A program made the translations under genes and the position numbers. Shown in pieces: positions 25,330-36,784 of a stretch of DNA of 64,000 nucleotides. The notes beneath the pieces are model-generated. The model was not told the origin of the DNA and searched no databases. It worked only from the letters and a program-made list of their open reading frames with translations. Location of the stretch: NCBI RefSeq assembly GCF_030445035.2, contig NC_080677.1:152335169-152399168 (forward strand). Reading direction: 5' to 3'. Positions within the stretch are counted from its first letter, which is position 1. Each line of letters opens with the position of its first letter. This DNA comes from Dasypus novemcinctus (lineage: Eukaryota; Chordata; Mammalia; Cingulata; Dasypodidae).

Positions 25330-25830
25330 ATATCGTGGCCTTTGTATTTATTACTAGCTGTGTTATGGTATGGGTATGACAGTGGTTGAAAGGGAAAGTC
25401 TAAGGTCATGTCTATCACTAGAAGGAAAGCTAAAAACTCTAACATGGGACTGTATAAGATAGTAAAACCTCATGTAAAACACTAATAAAGGTGAGATTGT
25501 GTATATAAGATTGTTTATACAAAATATAAATACAAATATACTAGAGAGAAGGAAAAAGAACTATAGTTATGTATGGCAGGGGAAGCAAAGAGAGATTGAG
25601 AGGTGATGAGTTTTGTTTGTTTTTTGTTTATTATTATTACTATTGAAATAATGAAAGTGCTCTAAGAATGACTGAAGTGATGAATGCACAAATACATGAT
25701 TACACTGAGTAACATTAATTAAATACTTTGGATGTGTTTATGCTTTATTAATATGAATCAATAACATTTACCTGTTAAAAAATGTATAAAAACTACCAAG
25801 AATAAAATTTTAAAAATTATATCATGATGT
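25330..25830 (+). repeat. L1 3' end (L1MA/MB-like)
   Basis: 'tctaaggtcatgtctatcactagaaggaaagcta', 'catgggactgtataagatag', 'aatgaaagtgctctaagaatgactgaagtgatgaatgcacaaatacatgattacactgag', and 'actttggatgtgtttatg' are the 3' UTR blocks of this L1 type. It ends in an A-rich tail near 25800-25820. Confidence 0.7.
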
Positions 25831-26811
25831 ATTCTTTGTCCACCCAGTCATCTTGCTCAAACGTATGGGATGAATAAAGTAACAGAGATGTATATTTGTT
25901 TTTAAATGTTGTTTTTTGGTGAATGAGGAAAGGATACATATAAAAGAATTTAAAAGGTATTTTGTTTGCAAGATATTTCACAGAGTACACCTAAAATATC
26001 ATATATATTTGTATAAACTTGCAGAGGCCTGTTATTTCCATGTAATAAGCTACACGTGAAATCTTTATAGTCACTACATGTACATACACACATGTGGAAA
26101 TCTGGCATACAAACATCACTATCTAATACCAGTCTTATTGCAATTTTACCTCTATTGTTTGACTTGTAAAATAACTAAGTGTATGCTTAAGTAAGAGGAT
26201 TTTTTTTTTAATTTAATGTAGCAGTGAGTTTGGAATACAGATGGTAACACTTCATTTCTAAATAAAGTTAACAATAATTACTGAAAATAAGTTATCAGGT
26301 TCTTTTTAAAAAATAAATAAAAATAATAACTCTCAATCTGTGCATGTATAGTGTATATCTGCATGAACTAGGATTGACCAACTGCCTCAGAGTTATTGCA
26401 GTGTGTTAAGAAGAAAAGAAATATTTCATCTGTAATAAAAATTCATGCAATATTGTTTTTAAAAAAAATATTATTGTGGGTGAATAACTTAAAGTCTATC
26501 ATTTCTATGCTCTTCTTCCACTCTCTCTGCCCTCAAGAACATCAAATAAATTAGACTAGACTGGGGATTAATTGGTTGCCAAGATTCATTTTTGCAAAAA
26601 TCATTTTGGAGTTGTGGATGTTCATAAAGAGACTAATTGCAAAGTGGTTTAAATTATTATTATGATGATTTAATTGTTCAAAACAATTTTCTTTTAGGAT
26701 TATTTTTCCAAGTCATTTATTTCACTTTACCAAATGACCTTTTAAGAAATCCTGTCATCAGCATAGGATGTCAAGTCAAAATGGAAAATATGCAGATTCG
26801 CAGGCGTGGTT
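25831..26811. other. Intergenic, AT-rich, nothing recognised
   Basis: Strongly AT-rich with A/T homopolymer runs (for example 26199-26208 and 26309-26330). No gene or named repeat seen. Confidence 0.45.
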
Positions 26812-26867
26812 AGCTTTCTTTTCTTTCTCTTTGTTTCTTTGTTTCTTTCTCTCCTTATTTCTTTCAT
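26812..26867. repeat. Pyrimidine (CTTT)n-like tract
   Basis: Almost purine-free run of ctttcttttctttctctttgtttcttt-type units on the + strand. It directly precedes the L1 3'-end block. Confidence 0.7.
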
Positions 26868-26869
26868 TA

Positions 26870-28080
26870 TGAAAACCATGTGTCTTGTTACACTAGTTTG
26901 TCCTCCCCCATTGGGAGCCACCCCTCCCCTGTGTTTGAGAACATCAGGCCTCCCTGGATAGGGGTACAACACCTTCCTGCTCATTGTATGGGTCTCCACC
27001 CACTGATATAAGACACTATGACAAGACGAGCACTCACACACTCCCTAGAAACCTACCCCAGGTGCACCCTGTGCCAGGTGCCCCCATCAAACACCTTAAA
27101 CCCGTAACTCTTGCTTATTATATATTCTGAAGAGTTTTCTCAATTATAGTTTCAACCACATATGTGACAATCTCCTGTGTTCACCTGGCCTCCCGCAACC
27201 CTCCCCCCAATTCCATGGACCATCTGACCCATCCTCCCAACCCTAGCCCCCATCAAACCTGCAAAGCCCAACCCAATAGTATCCCTCTACCCCCGTCTTA
27301 TCCCTTCACTGCACAACTACTTACCTCCACTTCATCATAGATTTTGCCTGTGTGGACATTGGCTCACAACCTTTCTCTCCCCCCCTCTTTTCTGTAGGCC
27401 CATCTTCCAGTCTCTAGCTCTCTGAGACAGCGTGATTTGCTTAATTCATATCGGAGAGATCATGTAGTATTTGTCCTTCAATGCCAGGCTTGCTTCATTC
27501 AACATAAGGACCTCAAGGAATAGACTGAGTCTACAACTTCAAGCAGGAGAATCCCATCCATCAGCCCTGTGACATCTAAGCCCTCTCGATTTAGAGGTGG
27601 AGTGGGCATTGCCAACCCAGGGTCCTCAGGATGGAGGAATAAAATATGGATTAGAGTGGACTTACTGGTATTCTACTATAGAACTATTATGACTCCGGCA
27701 ATGGAAGAATTTAAATCATTGATGTGGAGACAGTAGCCACGGGAGTTGCTGAAGGCAAGGAGAGGGAAAAAGAGGTATGATATGGGGGCATTTTGGGGAC
27801 TTGGAGTTGTCCTGAATGATATTGCAGGGACAGATGCAGGGCAGTATATATCCTGTCATAACCCACGGAATGGACTGGGAGAGAGTATAAACTACAACAT
27901 TACTATATTCCATGCTGTGTTACAAAATGTATTCATCAATGAATGTACCACACTAAAGAAAGAATTTGTTGATGTGGCGGGGGGGGGGGGGGGTAAATAG
28001 GAACCTCTTATATTTTTTAATGTAACATTTTGTGTGATTTATGTATCTTTTTAAAAATAAAACAAAAAACAAAAAAACAT
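26870..28080 (+). repeat. L1 3' UTR, Xenarthra type
   Basis: C-rich then A-rich long block containing 'attcatatcggagagatcatgtagtatttgtccttcaatgccaggcttgcttcattcaacataaggacctcaagg', and later 'tgctgtgttacaaaatgtattcatcaatgaatgtaccacactaaagaaagaatttgttgatgtgg', a G15 run, 'aacctcttatattttttaatgtaacattttgtgtgatttatgtatctttttaaaaataaa'. That ending is the L1 3' terminus I know from armadillo/sloth-type genomes. No ORF2 coding sequence is preserved; the copy is a 5'-truncated 3' end. Confidence 0.65.
27979..27993 (+). repeat. G15 homopolymer in L1 3' UTR
   Basis: Fifteen consecutive G, preceded by 'gatgtggc' and followed by 'taaatagg'. It lies within the L1 3' UTR block, where G-rich tracts are usual. 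Capable of G-quadruplex formation in principle and prone to length error. Confidence 0.9.
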
Positions 28081-29308
28081 AACATGTATCTTATTCTTAA
28101 AACAATTCAAACAATTTAGACACTTCTAAAGAAAAATCAAAAGTTCTCCCTAATTCCATCAGATTAGTTTAGCATTATATGAAAAGTAAAAAACTATTTT
28201 GAAATTGCATACTGAGTGTTTAATATGAAAAAGAATATGGAAGAGTTTAAATATATATTATATATAATATAAATATATCGCCTGAACTATAATAACTTAT
28301 ATACTACAAAAATATATAGTATGAACATGTATTTAAGTTTCTTTTGCACAAATCTTAATTTTCAATAAAATATAGAATTTTTTACTTAGAGGAAATCTTT
28401 GAAAGCCCTGAAAGATGATCCTTTCTACAGAGCACAATTTGTAAAGGTTCTTTTTTTGTGTACTAACTGGCACCCAAGCATTTCAATTATCCAAATATAT
28501 ACAGAAAAAGAAATTTAACTCAGTATACTTGCATTGGCCTTATATGAAAAGTTACATTATTTGGTATCTGAGTCTTCAAAATAGAGATAAGCATTCTAGA
28601 CTAAGAGTCTAGCTTATTACCCCCACCCTTTCTATTTCTATCCATATCTGGAGCCAGAATCTATCTAATCAATATCAGTATGTGGACCATCAGACTTTCC
28701 AATCTTGTGATGAACTTGAATAAAGTAATAAAGGTGAGAAACAGAGTGGGATTCAGCCACAATCAAATGCCACATTCTTTAATGGCTAAAGGCAGTGTGT
28801 AACTAAAATAGAATTTACTCTCAATAATTATTCATTGAAGAGTTTTATCTATCTAAAATACACCAAGAGAAACACAGATTGATTAAGATTCTCTTTTAAA
28901 TCAAGACTCGTCTGTGCCTCGGTTCTCGCATGGCATAAGAAAAAGATGGTCTCCAGTGCCACGTGTGTACAAAAGGAGTCTTCTACAAAAGAAACAGAAA
29001 GTGAAACATGGTCAGCTTGTGTGGCATGTATAAACTACTCTAAAAATATGAAGCCATGGCAGAGCATGGAAGCAAAAACAGGAGGGAGGGAGGCAAGCAG
29101 AAGAAGGGATTTAAAATAGCTTTCTATTCATATGTAAGTGAGTGGAAAGGAAAAGGTGGAAGGCATGGGAGAGGAATGGTAACTAAGGGAACCACGTGCC
29201 AGAAGCATATAGAGGTGATGGTGAAGGGGACCATGTGAGTTCCTGGGTTCTTCTGGCCCAGTCCAGAGAATTGGGATCCATACCAATGTTCGATTACACC
29301 TGGGAGAG
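28081..29308. other. Intergenic, nothing recognised
   Basis: AT-rich, with an AT-palindromic run at about 28248-28285. No gene or named repeat supported. Confidence 0.45.
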
Positions 29309-29900
29309 TGTATTAGTCAGCCAAAGGGGTGCTGATGCAAAATACCAGAAATTGGTTGGTTTGTATAAAGGGTATTTATTTGGGCTAGGAGCCTACAGAT
29401 TCCAGGCCATAATGCATAAGTTACATCCCTCACCAAAGTCTATTTGGAACAGCAAGATGGCTGCTAATGTCTGCGAGGGTTCAGGCTTCTTGGGTTCCTT
29501 CCTTCCTGGGGCTGGCTTCTCTTCCTCTGGGTGCTGATTTCCCAGGTCTTCAGCATCAGATTCCAACATCAGAAATCCCCAGCTCTGTTCTTCGCCATGC
29601 CTTTTATCTGTGAGTCTCCACCCACCATGGGGTGGGGAAGCAACGCCCTAATCATGACTCAATCATGCCCAGGTACAGATCAGATTACAAGCATAATCCA
29701 ATATTTCTTTTTGGAATTCATCAGTTATATCAAATTGCTACACCCTTTATCTCAGAAAAAGAAATGACCCCTCACTGCTTCCCCAAAACTAAGTCTTCCG
29801 GTTCTACTGAGGATTTCAAATCTTCCCACAACCTCTCCTTGAGTTCTCTCCCTCCTGGCATTTTCCCGCCACTTATAATTCATGAACCCTTTTCATACTA
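29309..29900 (-). repeat. MaLR/ERVL-like LTR, Xenarthra type
   Basis: Begins 'tgtattagtcagccaaaggggtgctgatgcaaaataccagaaattggttggtttgtataaa..tatttattt', an antisense MLT-like 5' edge, and continues with 'cataatgcataagttacatccctcaccaaagtctatttgg', 'agcaagatggctgctaatgtctgc'. Right edge uncertain. Confidence 0.6.
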
Positions 29901-30809
29901 ACTTTGCAAATCATTTCCCTTAAAATTTTTTTCATGGTATAAAATTAAGTAATTTAAAATTAAGTAATTGTTTTTTTTAAATTTCAGGTCAGTATATCGT
30001 TAAAGATCATATTATAAAATTCATGTTAATGTAATCTATAATGTACATTCTATGTATAAAAAATTCTAGCTTTTTTCATTTATAATGTGACACCATACTA
30101 TTTGATTACTTTAATTATATAAGAGGAAAGGATAACTTAATAACAAAAGTTAAAATTTCAAAATAATAATGTATGTGATTTGGGGACTGATGTATATTAA
30201 AATTTAGTTGCATGTTACATCATCGGGATTTTACTCAAATTACTTTAGTAGGTGATGTTTAGAATTCCTGTATTTTCAGTTTTAAAAACTAACTAGTTTG
30301 TTTTTATAATTAAGTTCTAATGATGTTATTGAAGGAATTTTCAGGCTATTATTTGCAAGCACTTTCCAAATAATACATTTTATCAGAGGAAAACTAGATA
30401 TGATTATTACTCTTTTTGTTTATTTTTTTTAAGTGTTTGAGACAACTGGATGAGCTTTCTAGAAATTGTTACTGATGACTTGTGGGTCTGATAAAGATCA
30501 TTGTGAGACAAATTTGCAGAATTATTGCTATTTACTTCTCGGTAACTTGTACTCTAACATCAGCATTCCTTATATTATGCCTTAAACCAAAGTCCCCTTT
30601 TTTCAGCCCAAACATTTGGCTGAAAAGTCCATTAAAAACCATAGGATGGTTGAAACCAGTGGTGTTCAGGCAACTCATAATCATCCTCATTCTAATCTCC
30701 ACCAACTGCCACCCTTGCTTATTGGGTGTGCCTTGGGGGTTCTTAAATTGTTCCATTGTTTTGCCTCGTGAATCCCTCGGAGCACATTTGTGAGTCTCCG
30801 GATGTTCAC
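29901..30809. other. Intergenic, AT-rich, nothing recognised
   Basis: Very AT-rich to about 30480, then mixed composition. Open frames of about 100 codons on both strands near 30.5-30.8 kb overlap each other and carry no family signature. Confidence 0.45.
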
Positions 30810-30998
30810 CAATGGTCCTCAAACTTTATGGAGCATCAGAATCAGCTATAGAGGGATTGTTAAAACAAGTTTCCTGGGTTCCACACCCAGAATTTTCTAA
30901 TTCAATAAATTGGGGGTGAGGCCCAAAAATTGGCATTTCTAAATTCTCAGATGATGCTGTTGCTGCTGGGTCCACGGCCACACTTTGAGAACCATTGC
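30810..30998 (+). repeat. MER5A-type hAT (Charlie) DNA transposon
   Basis: 189 bp, close to the family's full length. The terminal inverted repeats are 'caatggtcctcaaa' at the left and 'tttgagaaccattg' at the right. Internal blocks 'gagcatcagaatcagctatagaggg', 'cctgggttccacacccagaattttc', 'gaggcccaaaaattggcatttct', 'gatgatgctgttgctgctggg' match MER5A in order. Non-autonomous; encodes no protein. Confidence 0.9.
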
Positions 30999-31089
30999 AC
31001 AAACATAACACACTGTTGTGTTCTCTCTGTTTTCCCAAATCTGTAGTTTTGATTTTTTCCTCCCAAATGCCTCTCCCATCCCCTATCAC

Positions 31090-31445
31090 TTCTAACCTCG
31101 CTTGTTAAAATTCTACCTGTCCTTCAAGCAAAATCCACTGCCACTTCCTCCAGCTAGGTTTTTCTGGTTCTCCCCAAAGCCCTCCCATTCTCTCTTCTGT
31201 GAAACATCTGTGTGCATGTTCACTCAGCATGTACACAAGGAGCACAAACTAGGCGGTAGGCGCGCGTAAATTGCTCCTAATGCAAAGATGTGTAGCCTGC
31301 AGATGTGGGCTTTGAGGAGACACCGTTTATGTGTCTCACTCATTCACTGAGTCGAAAACTCTTTGATCCTGGAAACCTTATTAATCTTTACATCCTTAAG
31401 AGCTTAGCACACATTTAGGCATTTAATTAGGTTACTTCTTATTTT
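31090..31445 (+). repeat. L2 LINE 3' end
   Basis: 'tacctgtccttcaagcaaaatccactgccacttcctccag', a decayed middle, then 'ctttgatcctggaaaccttattaatctttacatccttaagagcttagcacacatttaggcattta' in L2 tail order. It abuts an oppositely oriented L2, with the two tails facing each other. Confidence 0.5.
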
Positions 31446-31554
31446 ACTTGACTCATGAAAAATATTATTTACTTATTGAACAAATACTTATTGGATGTGC
31501 CATGATGAATGAAGCAGACTTGATTCTGGTCCTCATAACTGTAATGACAGTCAT

Positions 31555-31790
31555 GATGACTTATTGAATGCTTATTCCTTGCCACGCACTATACTAAGCA
31601 GCTTAACATTTATGAATGCGTTTAAACCCCAAAACAACTCTATATGGTGGGCACTGTCGTTGCCTTAGTTTTTCATTGAGAAAGTCCAGGTATTCTACTC
31701 AATGTCCTCCTAAGAAATGTCCTAGTAAGAAAAGGTACCAGGAATTTGGTCCCAAAGAAATATGGCGTCTAAGACCTTGCCCTTTACTGT
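31555..31790 (-). repeat. MIR SINE inside L2
   Basis: Antisense MIR: 'ttattgaatgcttattccttgccacgcactatactaagcagcttaacatttatgaatgcg', 'aaccccaaaacaactctatatggtgggcactgtcg'. It splits the L2 tail from its body. Confidence 0.6.
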
Positions 31791-32183
31791 AAATACTATA
31801 GCTGATGAAGCTTATTTCTAGTAGGGGAAATGGACATTAAAGATGAATAATCAGTGAACTCCTAACATGTCCTATGAAAGGGAAACACAGGGCACTATGA
31901 TACTATGTATGAGAGGGGCTAACCCATTCTTGTGGGGAGAGGGGGATGTTCAGGGTAGGTTCCTCGAGAAAATGATTTCTAAGCTAAGACTTGAAGGATG
32001 AGCAGCACTAAAAAGGCAAAAAAGAAGAGGGGAAGGTGGTCTTACACACCAAGGAGACAGCATGTTGGAAAGGGGTGTGACATGGTTAAGGAACTAAGAG
32101 AATGTGTGTATATTGAACGATACAGCTGAAGAGAAACATCGGAGCCAAATTATTCAGAGACATAGAGGTCTTGGTAAATTTGG

Positions 32184-32620
32184 GGTATTGACTCATATCC
32201 CCCTCAAAGACATGTTCAAGTCTTAAACCTTACTGTGTGAACATGGACGTATTTGGAAATAGGGCCTTTGAAGATGTTATTAGTTAAGATGAGGTCAAAA
32301 TAGATTAAGGGGGGCCCCAATCCAGTATGGTGTGCATCCTTCCGAGAGGAGGGAAGTTTGGACACAGATGTAGACACATAGCGGAAGCCAAGTGATGTCA
32401 GAAGTGGAGGCAGCCACTAGCCAAGGAAGCCAAGGGTTGCTGGCAAACCCCCAGAAGCTAGAAAGGGGTAAGGATTCTCCACTACAGTCTCCAGAGTGAG
32501 CATGCCCCAGTGATACCTTGATTTTGCATTTCTAGCCTCTAGAACTATATGGCATTAAATGTCTGTTGTTTTAAGACACCCAGTTTGTCGTGCTTTATTA
32601 CAGTAGCCCTAGGAAACAAA
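32184..32620 (+). repeat. MaLR LTR (MLT1-type) inside L2
   Basis: Well-preserved order: 'ccccctcaaagacatgttcaagtctta', 'catggacgtatttggaaatagggcctttgaagatgtta', 'ttaagatgaggtcaaaatag', 'agccaaggaagccaagggttgctggcaaacccccagaagctag', 'taccttgattttgcatttctagcctctagaacta', 'ctgttgttttaagacacccagtttgtcg', 'cagtagccctaggaaac'. Flanks 'taaatttgg' (32175-32183) and 'tacatttagg' (32621-32630) look like a decayed target-site duplication. Confidence 0.85.
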
Positions 32621-33768
32621 TACATTTAGGATACTGAAATTCATCCTAAGAGCAGTGGAAAGCCATTGAAGTGGTCTAAGCAAGACAGTGACATTATTAG
32701 ATGGACACAGATTGGAAGGAAGCAAGTATAAATGGGGGAGAAGTGTTGGGAGGCTACTGCAATCATCCAAGCAAGAGAAGAAAGTGGTTCATACTAGGGT
32801 GTTGGTGGTGGAAATAGAGAGGAGTGGATAGATTTTAGCAAGATTTAGGAGAAAAAGTAGACAGATTAGTTAACTGGATATGAAGGAGAGATGCCAAAAA
32901 TTACTTCAATGACTATCATGAAGAGGAATGTGATATTGACTTGTGAGCTGAGAACTGAGTTTTAGAGAAAAACCAGCCATGGGGAGATATAGGTGGGGAG
33001 TTGTAGGCAGAGGAAAAAAATCAAGTCCAGAAGCCCTGACGTGGGAATGAGCTTGATGTATGGTGGGATGCAAGGGAAAAGAGGAGAGTGTAGGAAGAGG
33101 TACAGGAAATACAGGAAAGCCAAGTCATGGAGCCTGCCAGTGAAGGCAAAGAAGGTCAGAATTACTCCATCCCCACCAGGGAGTTTTAAACAGAACAGAG
33201 ATATAAAATGCATGTGCTTAAATATTATTTTATCTGATATGTGGAAATGACTTATAGACTAATGAGAGTTTACTTGAGAAGACATGCATGAAACTGCTGT
33301 AATAGCCAGGTGAGGAATGTTGCCAGCTTCAACTAGAATCAAGGCAAGGGCAGTGGAGAGAAGGGGATGAAATCAGATACATTTTAGAGGCAGAGTTGGT
33401 GGGACTTGCTGATGGATTACATTTGGTAGTTAATGGAATGAAGAAGTTAAATTTTTGCTTGAACAACTGGTGTATGGTATTGCTTGCTAATTACTAAGAT
33501 GGGAAACATTGGGAAAGAAAAGTTCAGAAGGGGTGAATGTCCAGAGTTCTGTATTTGATGTATGAAGTCTGAAGTGCCTATTAGCCTTCCAAGTGAAGGG
33601 TCACATTGACAATCAGATATAGGAATCCAGAACTCAAGATCAGTTTGGGAGTTACTTAAAGCCATGAGATTGGATGCAACCATCTAGTGAAATAGGCAGA
33701 AGAAGAAGGCACAAAAACTTAGCTCCTGGGATCCTCCAACTTTCAAAGATTGGGCAGTATGGTAGGTT

Positions 33769-34168
33769 GAATTATGTACCCCACAAAAAGACATAATCTT
33801 AACCCATTTCTTTGATCATGTCCCCATTATAAATAGGACCTCTTGCAGATGTTTCTAGTAAAGGTGTGTGGCCCAACTGAATGACACTGGGCCTTCATCC
33901 TATTACTGCAGGTTTTATGAAAACAAAGCCAGGTGGAAAAACAGAAGCTGGCAGTCAGCGGGACCTAGAAGGAAAATGAGAAGACACTGCCATGGGACAG
34001 AAAAGCCAACGACCCAGGGATTGCAAACAGCCAGCCCCAGAACACCCCAGTCTTCAGGGACAAAGCATTAGCTTGCTGACAGCTCAATTTTGGACTTCTC
34101 CCAGCCTCAGAATGGTAAGCCCATTAGTTACAAGTGTTTAAGCTAGCCCACGACATTGTGTGTGGTCA
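33769..34168 (+). repeat. MaLR-like LTR, Xenarthra type, inside L2
   Basis: 'tggtaggttgaattatgtaccccacaaaaagacataatctta', 'attataaataggacctcttgcagatg', 'aaggtgtgtggcccaactgaatgacactgggccttcatcctattactg', 'gccatgggacagaaaagccaacgacccagggattgcaaacagccagccccagaac', 'attttggacttctcccagcctcagaatgg'. Same architecture as 20325-20895. Edges approximate. Confidence 0.7.
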
Positions 34169-34760
34169 TAGTCAAGAAACAAGACAAAGCGGCAGCAGAG
34201 AATGTGAGGAGAAATAGCCAGGAAGTCAGGAAAAAAATCTGGTGACCGTATTGTCACAGAAACCAGAAAAGAAAGTGTTCCCAAGAGAGAGAGGTCAACT
34301 GTGTGACAACTCAAAGGTTAGGATGAGGCCAGAGAAGTGACCACTGCGTATGGCTGCCTGCAAGCCACTGGTGACTTTTATTTAGTGCTTTGGTGGCAGT
34401 GGTGGCCTGATGGAATTGGGATGAGGAGACACGGAGGAAATGGTGGGTACTGGTGAGGTTTTTTTTTATTGTATTGTGAAGAAAACCAGAGAAGAGACAT
34501 TCTCCCTTCCAGGGATATGGAAACACAATAGCATATGTGTGAACAGGTGGGAAAGAGCCAGTGAATAAACTGATGATTCAGGAGAGGGAGAGAAAGCATA
34601 ACTGCAGGAGAAGTCCTTGAGAAGGCCAAAGGAGGTGACACAAGTGGAAGGATAGCTTCTGATAGGAACAGGAATAGTTCATCTATTAAAAGAAGAGAGA
34701 AGGAATGCTACGTGGGTACAGCCGTGGTTAGATTGCTCGACTTGGTGGAGGAAGGATGCA

Positions 34761-35813
34761 GCAAAACAATGAATTTTCACACTAAGTAGGAGAAATAAAG
34801 ACTACAAACATTCTTGCAACAAGTCAGATCAGGTTTCCTTGCCAAGCAAGTTGAGATATGGTCACGTTTTGCCTCTGAGTGGCCAATAAATAAACAGATG
34901 GTTGTTTCTGAACAATTTGAATTTTAGGATTGCAGATAAGCGATTGTCAATACAATCTTTAGACCTGCAGTTTCAACACCTACTCATGCCCCAAGTCATT
35001 TGATTTTTAAAGTTCTCTTCTTTTCTCTTCTTCTCCAGACACTTTGCACAATCTAATAACACGATCCCTGAGAAAGAGTGATAATGTTCCAACGGTAGAC
35101 AAAAATTTAGCCTGTTTCTCTGAATGGTACAAGTTTGCCTGGCTTATCTCGAGAAATTACAGTCCACTTCCAAATTGTATATATAATCCATGAAACAGCC
35201 TTCTATAAAAATACATGAACAAAAGAAACTGTACTTCTGTGAGCATAGGGAGGAGATGGGGGAATTATCCCAAAAAGTGCCGGCTCTGGAGTCGCTCTGG
35301 TCAGCCCCTGCCCACTGGTTCTCATTTGTGGGGAGCATCCACCCAACAGCTGCGCTTCAATCATCTTTAGAGATATTCTCTTCCACCCGCTACCCGAAGT
35401 TACTGGACTGTAATCAAAAAGGCACAGAGCTGAATGTGCTGGCAAATATACATTAAGCTCCAATGTGTAATGGTGTAATTACTGTACTCTACATACTGAG
35501 CCACAGATGAACTGAAAACTAGGGAATTAGACAAAGTTGTGGCTAATCCTGGACCAAGTCCAGCAGCAGATGAGCAAGACAATCCTGATATTTTTACCAA
35601 GGCCAGGCCTGTAGATAACAGAAATGGGCAAAGGGTAAGTGAACCTATCTGTTGAGTGAAACCTGAGATTAGGTGGTTGATGAGGATAGTTTGTTCAAAA
35701 ATATAAAATAATTTTTTAAAAAACACACAAAACCAACATTCAGTATCCTTAAGTTTTAGCAGGGTTTATAAGGATTCGATACGAGTACCAGCCTACTTTT
35801 GAAAAAACTATTT
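34761..35813. other. Intergenic, nothing recognised
   Basis: No gene or named repeat supported. Open frames on both strands overlap without coding signatures. Confidence 0.4.
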
Positions 35814-36003
35814 GGGGAGCAGATGTAGATCAAGTGGTTGAGCACCTGCTTCCTATGTATGAGGTCCCAGGTTTGATCCCTGGTATCTCCTAAAAACAAA
35901 ACAAACAAATATGAAAAAATAACTTGAGTGGTTGAGCACCGGCTTCCCACATATGAGGTCCTGGTTTCAATCACTGACCCCAGTAGCTCAAAAAAAAAAA
36001 AAA
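35814..36003 (+). mobile_element. DAS-type SINE dimer, second unit truncated
   Basis: First head starts at 35814 ('ggggagcagatgtagatcaagtgg', B-box 'aggtttgatcc'). The second starts inside the head near 35922 ('aacttgagtggttgagcacc'), lacking its first ~20 bases, and ends in A15. Flanks 'aaaaactattt' and 'aaaaattattt' are consistent with a duplication, but the A-run makes this weak. Confidence 0.8.
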
Positions 36004-36469
36004 ATTATTTAATTTTTATTTTCCTTTAGGATAATTTTTCTAACCCAAGACCCCTGGCCAGAGAGCCACAACATTTACAATGGGGGTTTGTTACATTCTT
36101 AGTTTTTCTAAAAGCTTAAGAAAATCATATATTCACTTATGATAAGGCTGAGCAAGCCAATTAAAATTTCATGACTCGTCTTGACAAAGTACATTCCAGG
36201 TGGGAGGAAGAGAGTGAGAGAAGGACTAGAAGTAGGAAGATGCGTCAGTTCAGGGCGTTTCAGGGCAGAGAGAAGAGGCGGGAGGGGACATGACTGCAGA
36301 ACAGAAATGAATCCTGCTACCCAGTCTTGAGGCCCTAAATGCCAGACTGAGGAACTGGAATTGTAAGGTTTTGTAAAAACAGTGCTATTGAAGGGTTTTG
36401 AATATGAATATGAAAATGGTTCCACAGATCTCAAACCACTTCAGGTTCTTTAGAGTCATTGGATATGCC
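36004..36469. other. Intergenic, nothing recognised
   Basis: No recognisable gene or repeat in this 0.5-kb stretch. Confidence 0.4.
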
Positions 36470-36690
36470 TCTGGCTTTAGCATAACATCATGTTAATTTG
36501 AATCCTAGTCCTAGTTTCTTCTGACTTCCAAGACCCGGAATCAATAAATTAGAGTCTGCCAGGGACTCAAGCAGTCTGAATTTCATTCTACTTATATGTA
36601 AGTAGAGATAATAAAACTAATCTTATAAAGTTGCTCTGGGGATCCAATGAGAGAATATATGGGTACATTGCATAGCATATGGCACAAAGA
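36470..36690 (+). repeat. MIR SINE
   Basis: Sense MIR edges: 'ctggctttagcataacatcatgttaatttgaatcctagtcc', a middle with extra sequence, then 'agataataaaactaatcttataaagttgctctggggatccaatgagagaatatatggg', 'gcatatggcacaaag'. Confidence 0.55.
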
Positions 36691-36784
36691 ACCATTGCTC
36701 TTCACCAATCAGTTCTTCTGCCTTCCAATCATTAAAATGAAATCAGAAAGAAAATATCCCCACATAAATCTTTACATTATTTCT

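Larger units (their letters stand above)
31455..34760 (-). repeat. L2 LINE, antisense, RT region plus 3' end, with nested insertions
   Basis: Read on the minus strand this is a long L2. On the plus strand the antisense landmarks run in order. They are the tail ('gaacaaatacttattggatgtgcc'), 'agcagtggaaagccattgaagtggtctaagcaagacagtgacattattaga', 'aggctactgcaatcatccaagcaagag', 'gttggtgggacttgctgatggatta', 'ctgaagtgcctattagcc', 'taaagccatgagattggatgcaacc', 'agaggtcaactgtgtgac', 'gtccttgagaaggcc', and 'cttctgataggaacaggaatagttcatc'. This covers the decayed reverse-transcriptase domain and 3' UTR. It is interrupted by a MIR (about 31555-31790), an MLT1 LTR (32184-32620) and a Xenarthra-type LTR (about 33769-34168). 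About 2.2 kb of L2 remains. Frames are destroyed. Confidence 0.8.

Noticed and set aside
31455-34760. A reverse-transcriptase gene on the minus strand
   Set aside because: It is an L2 relic with many stops, frameshifts and three insertions; no frame is intact.
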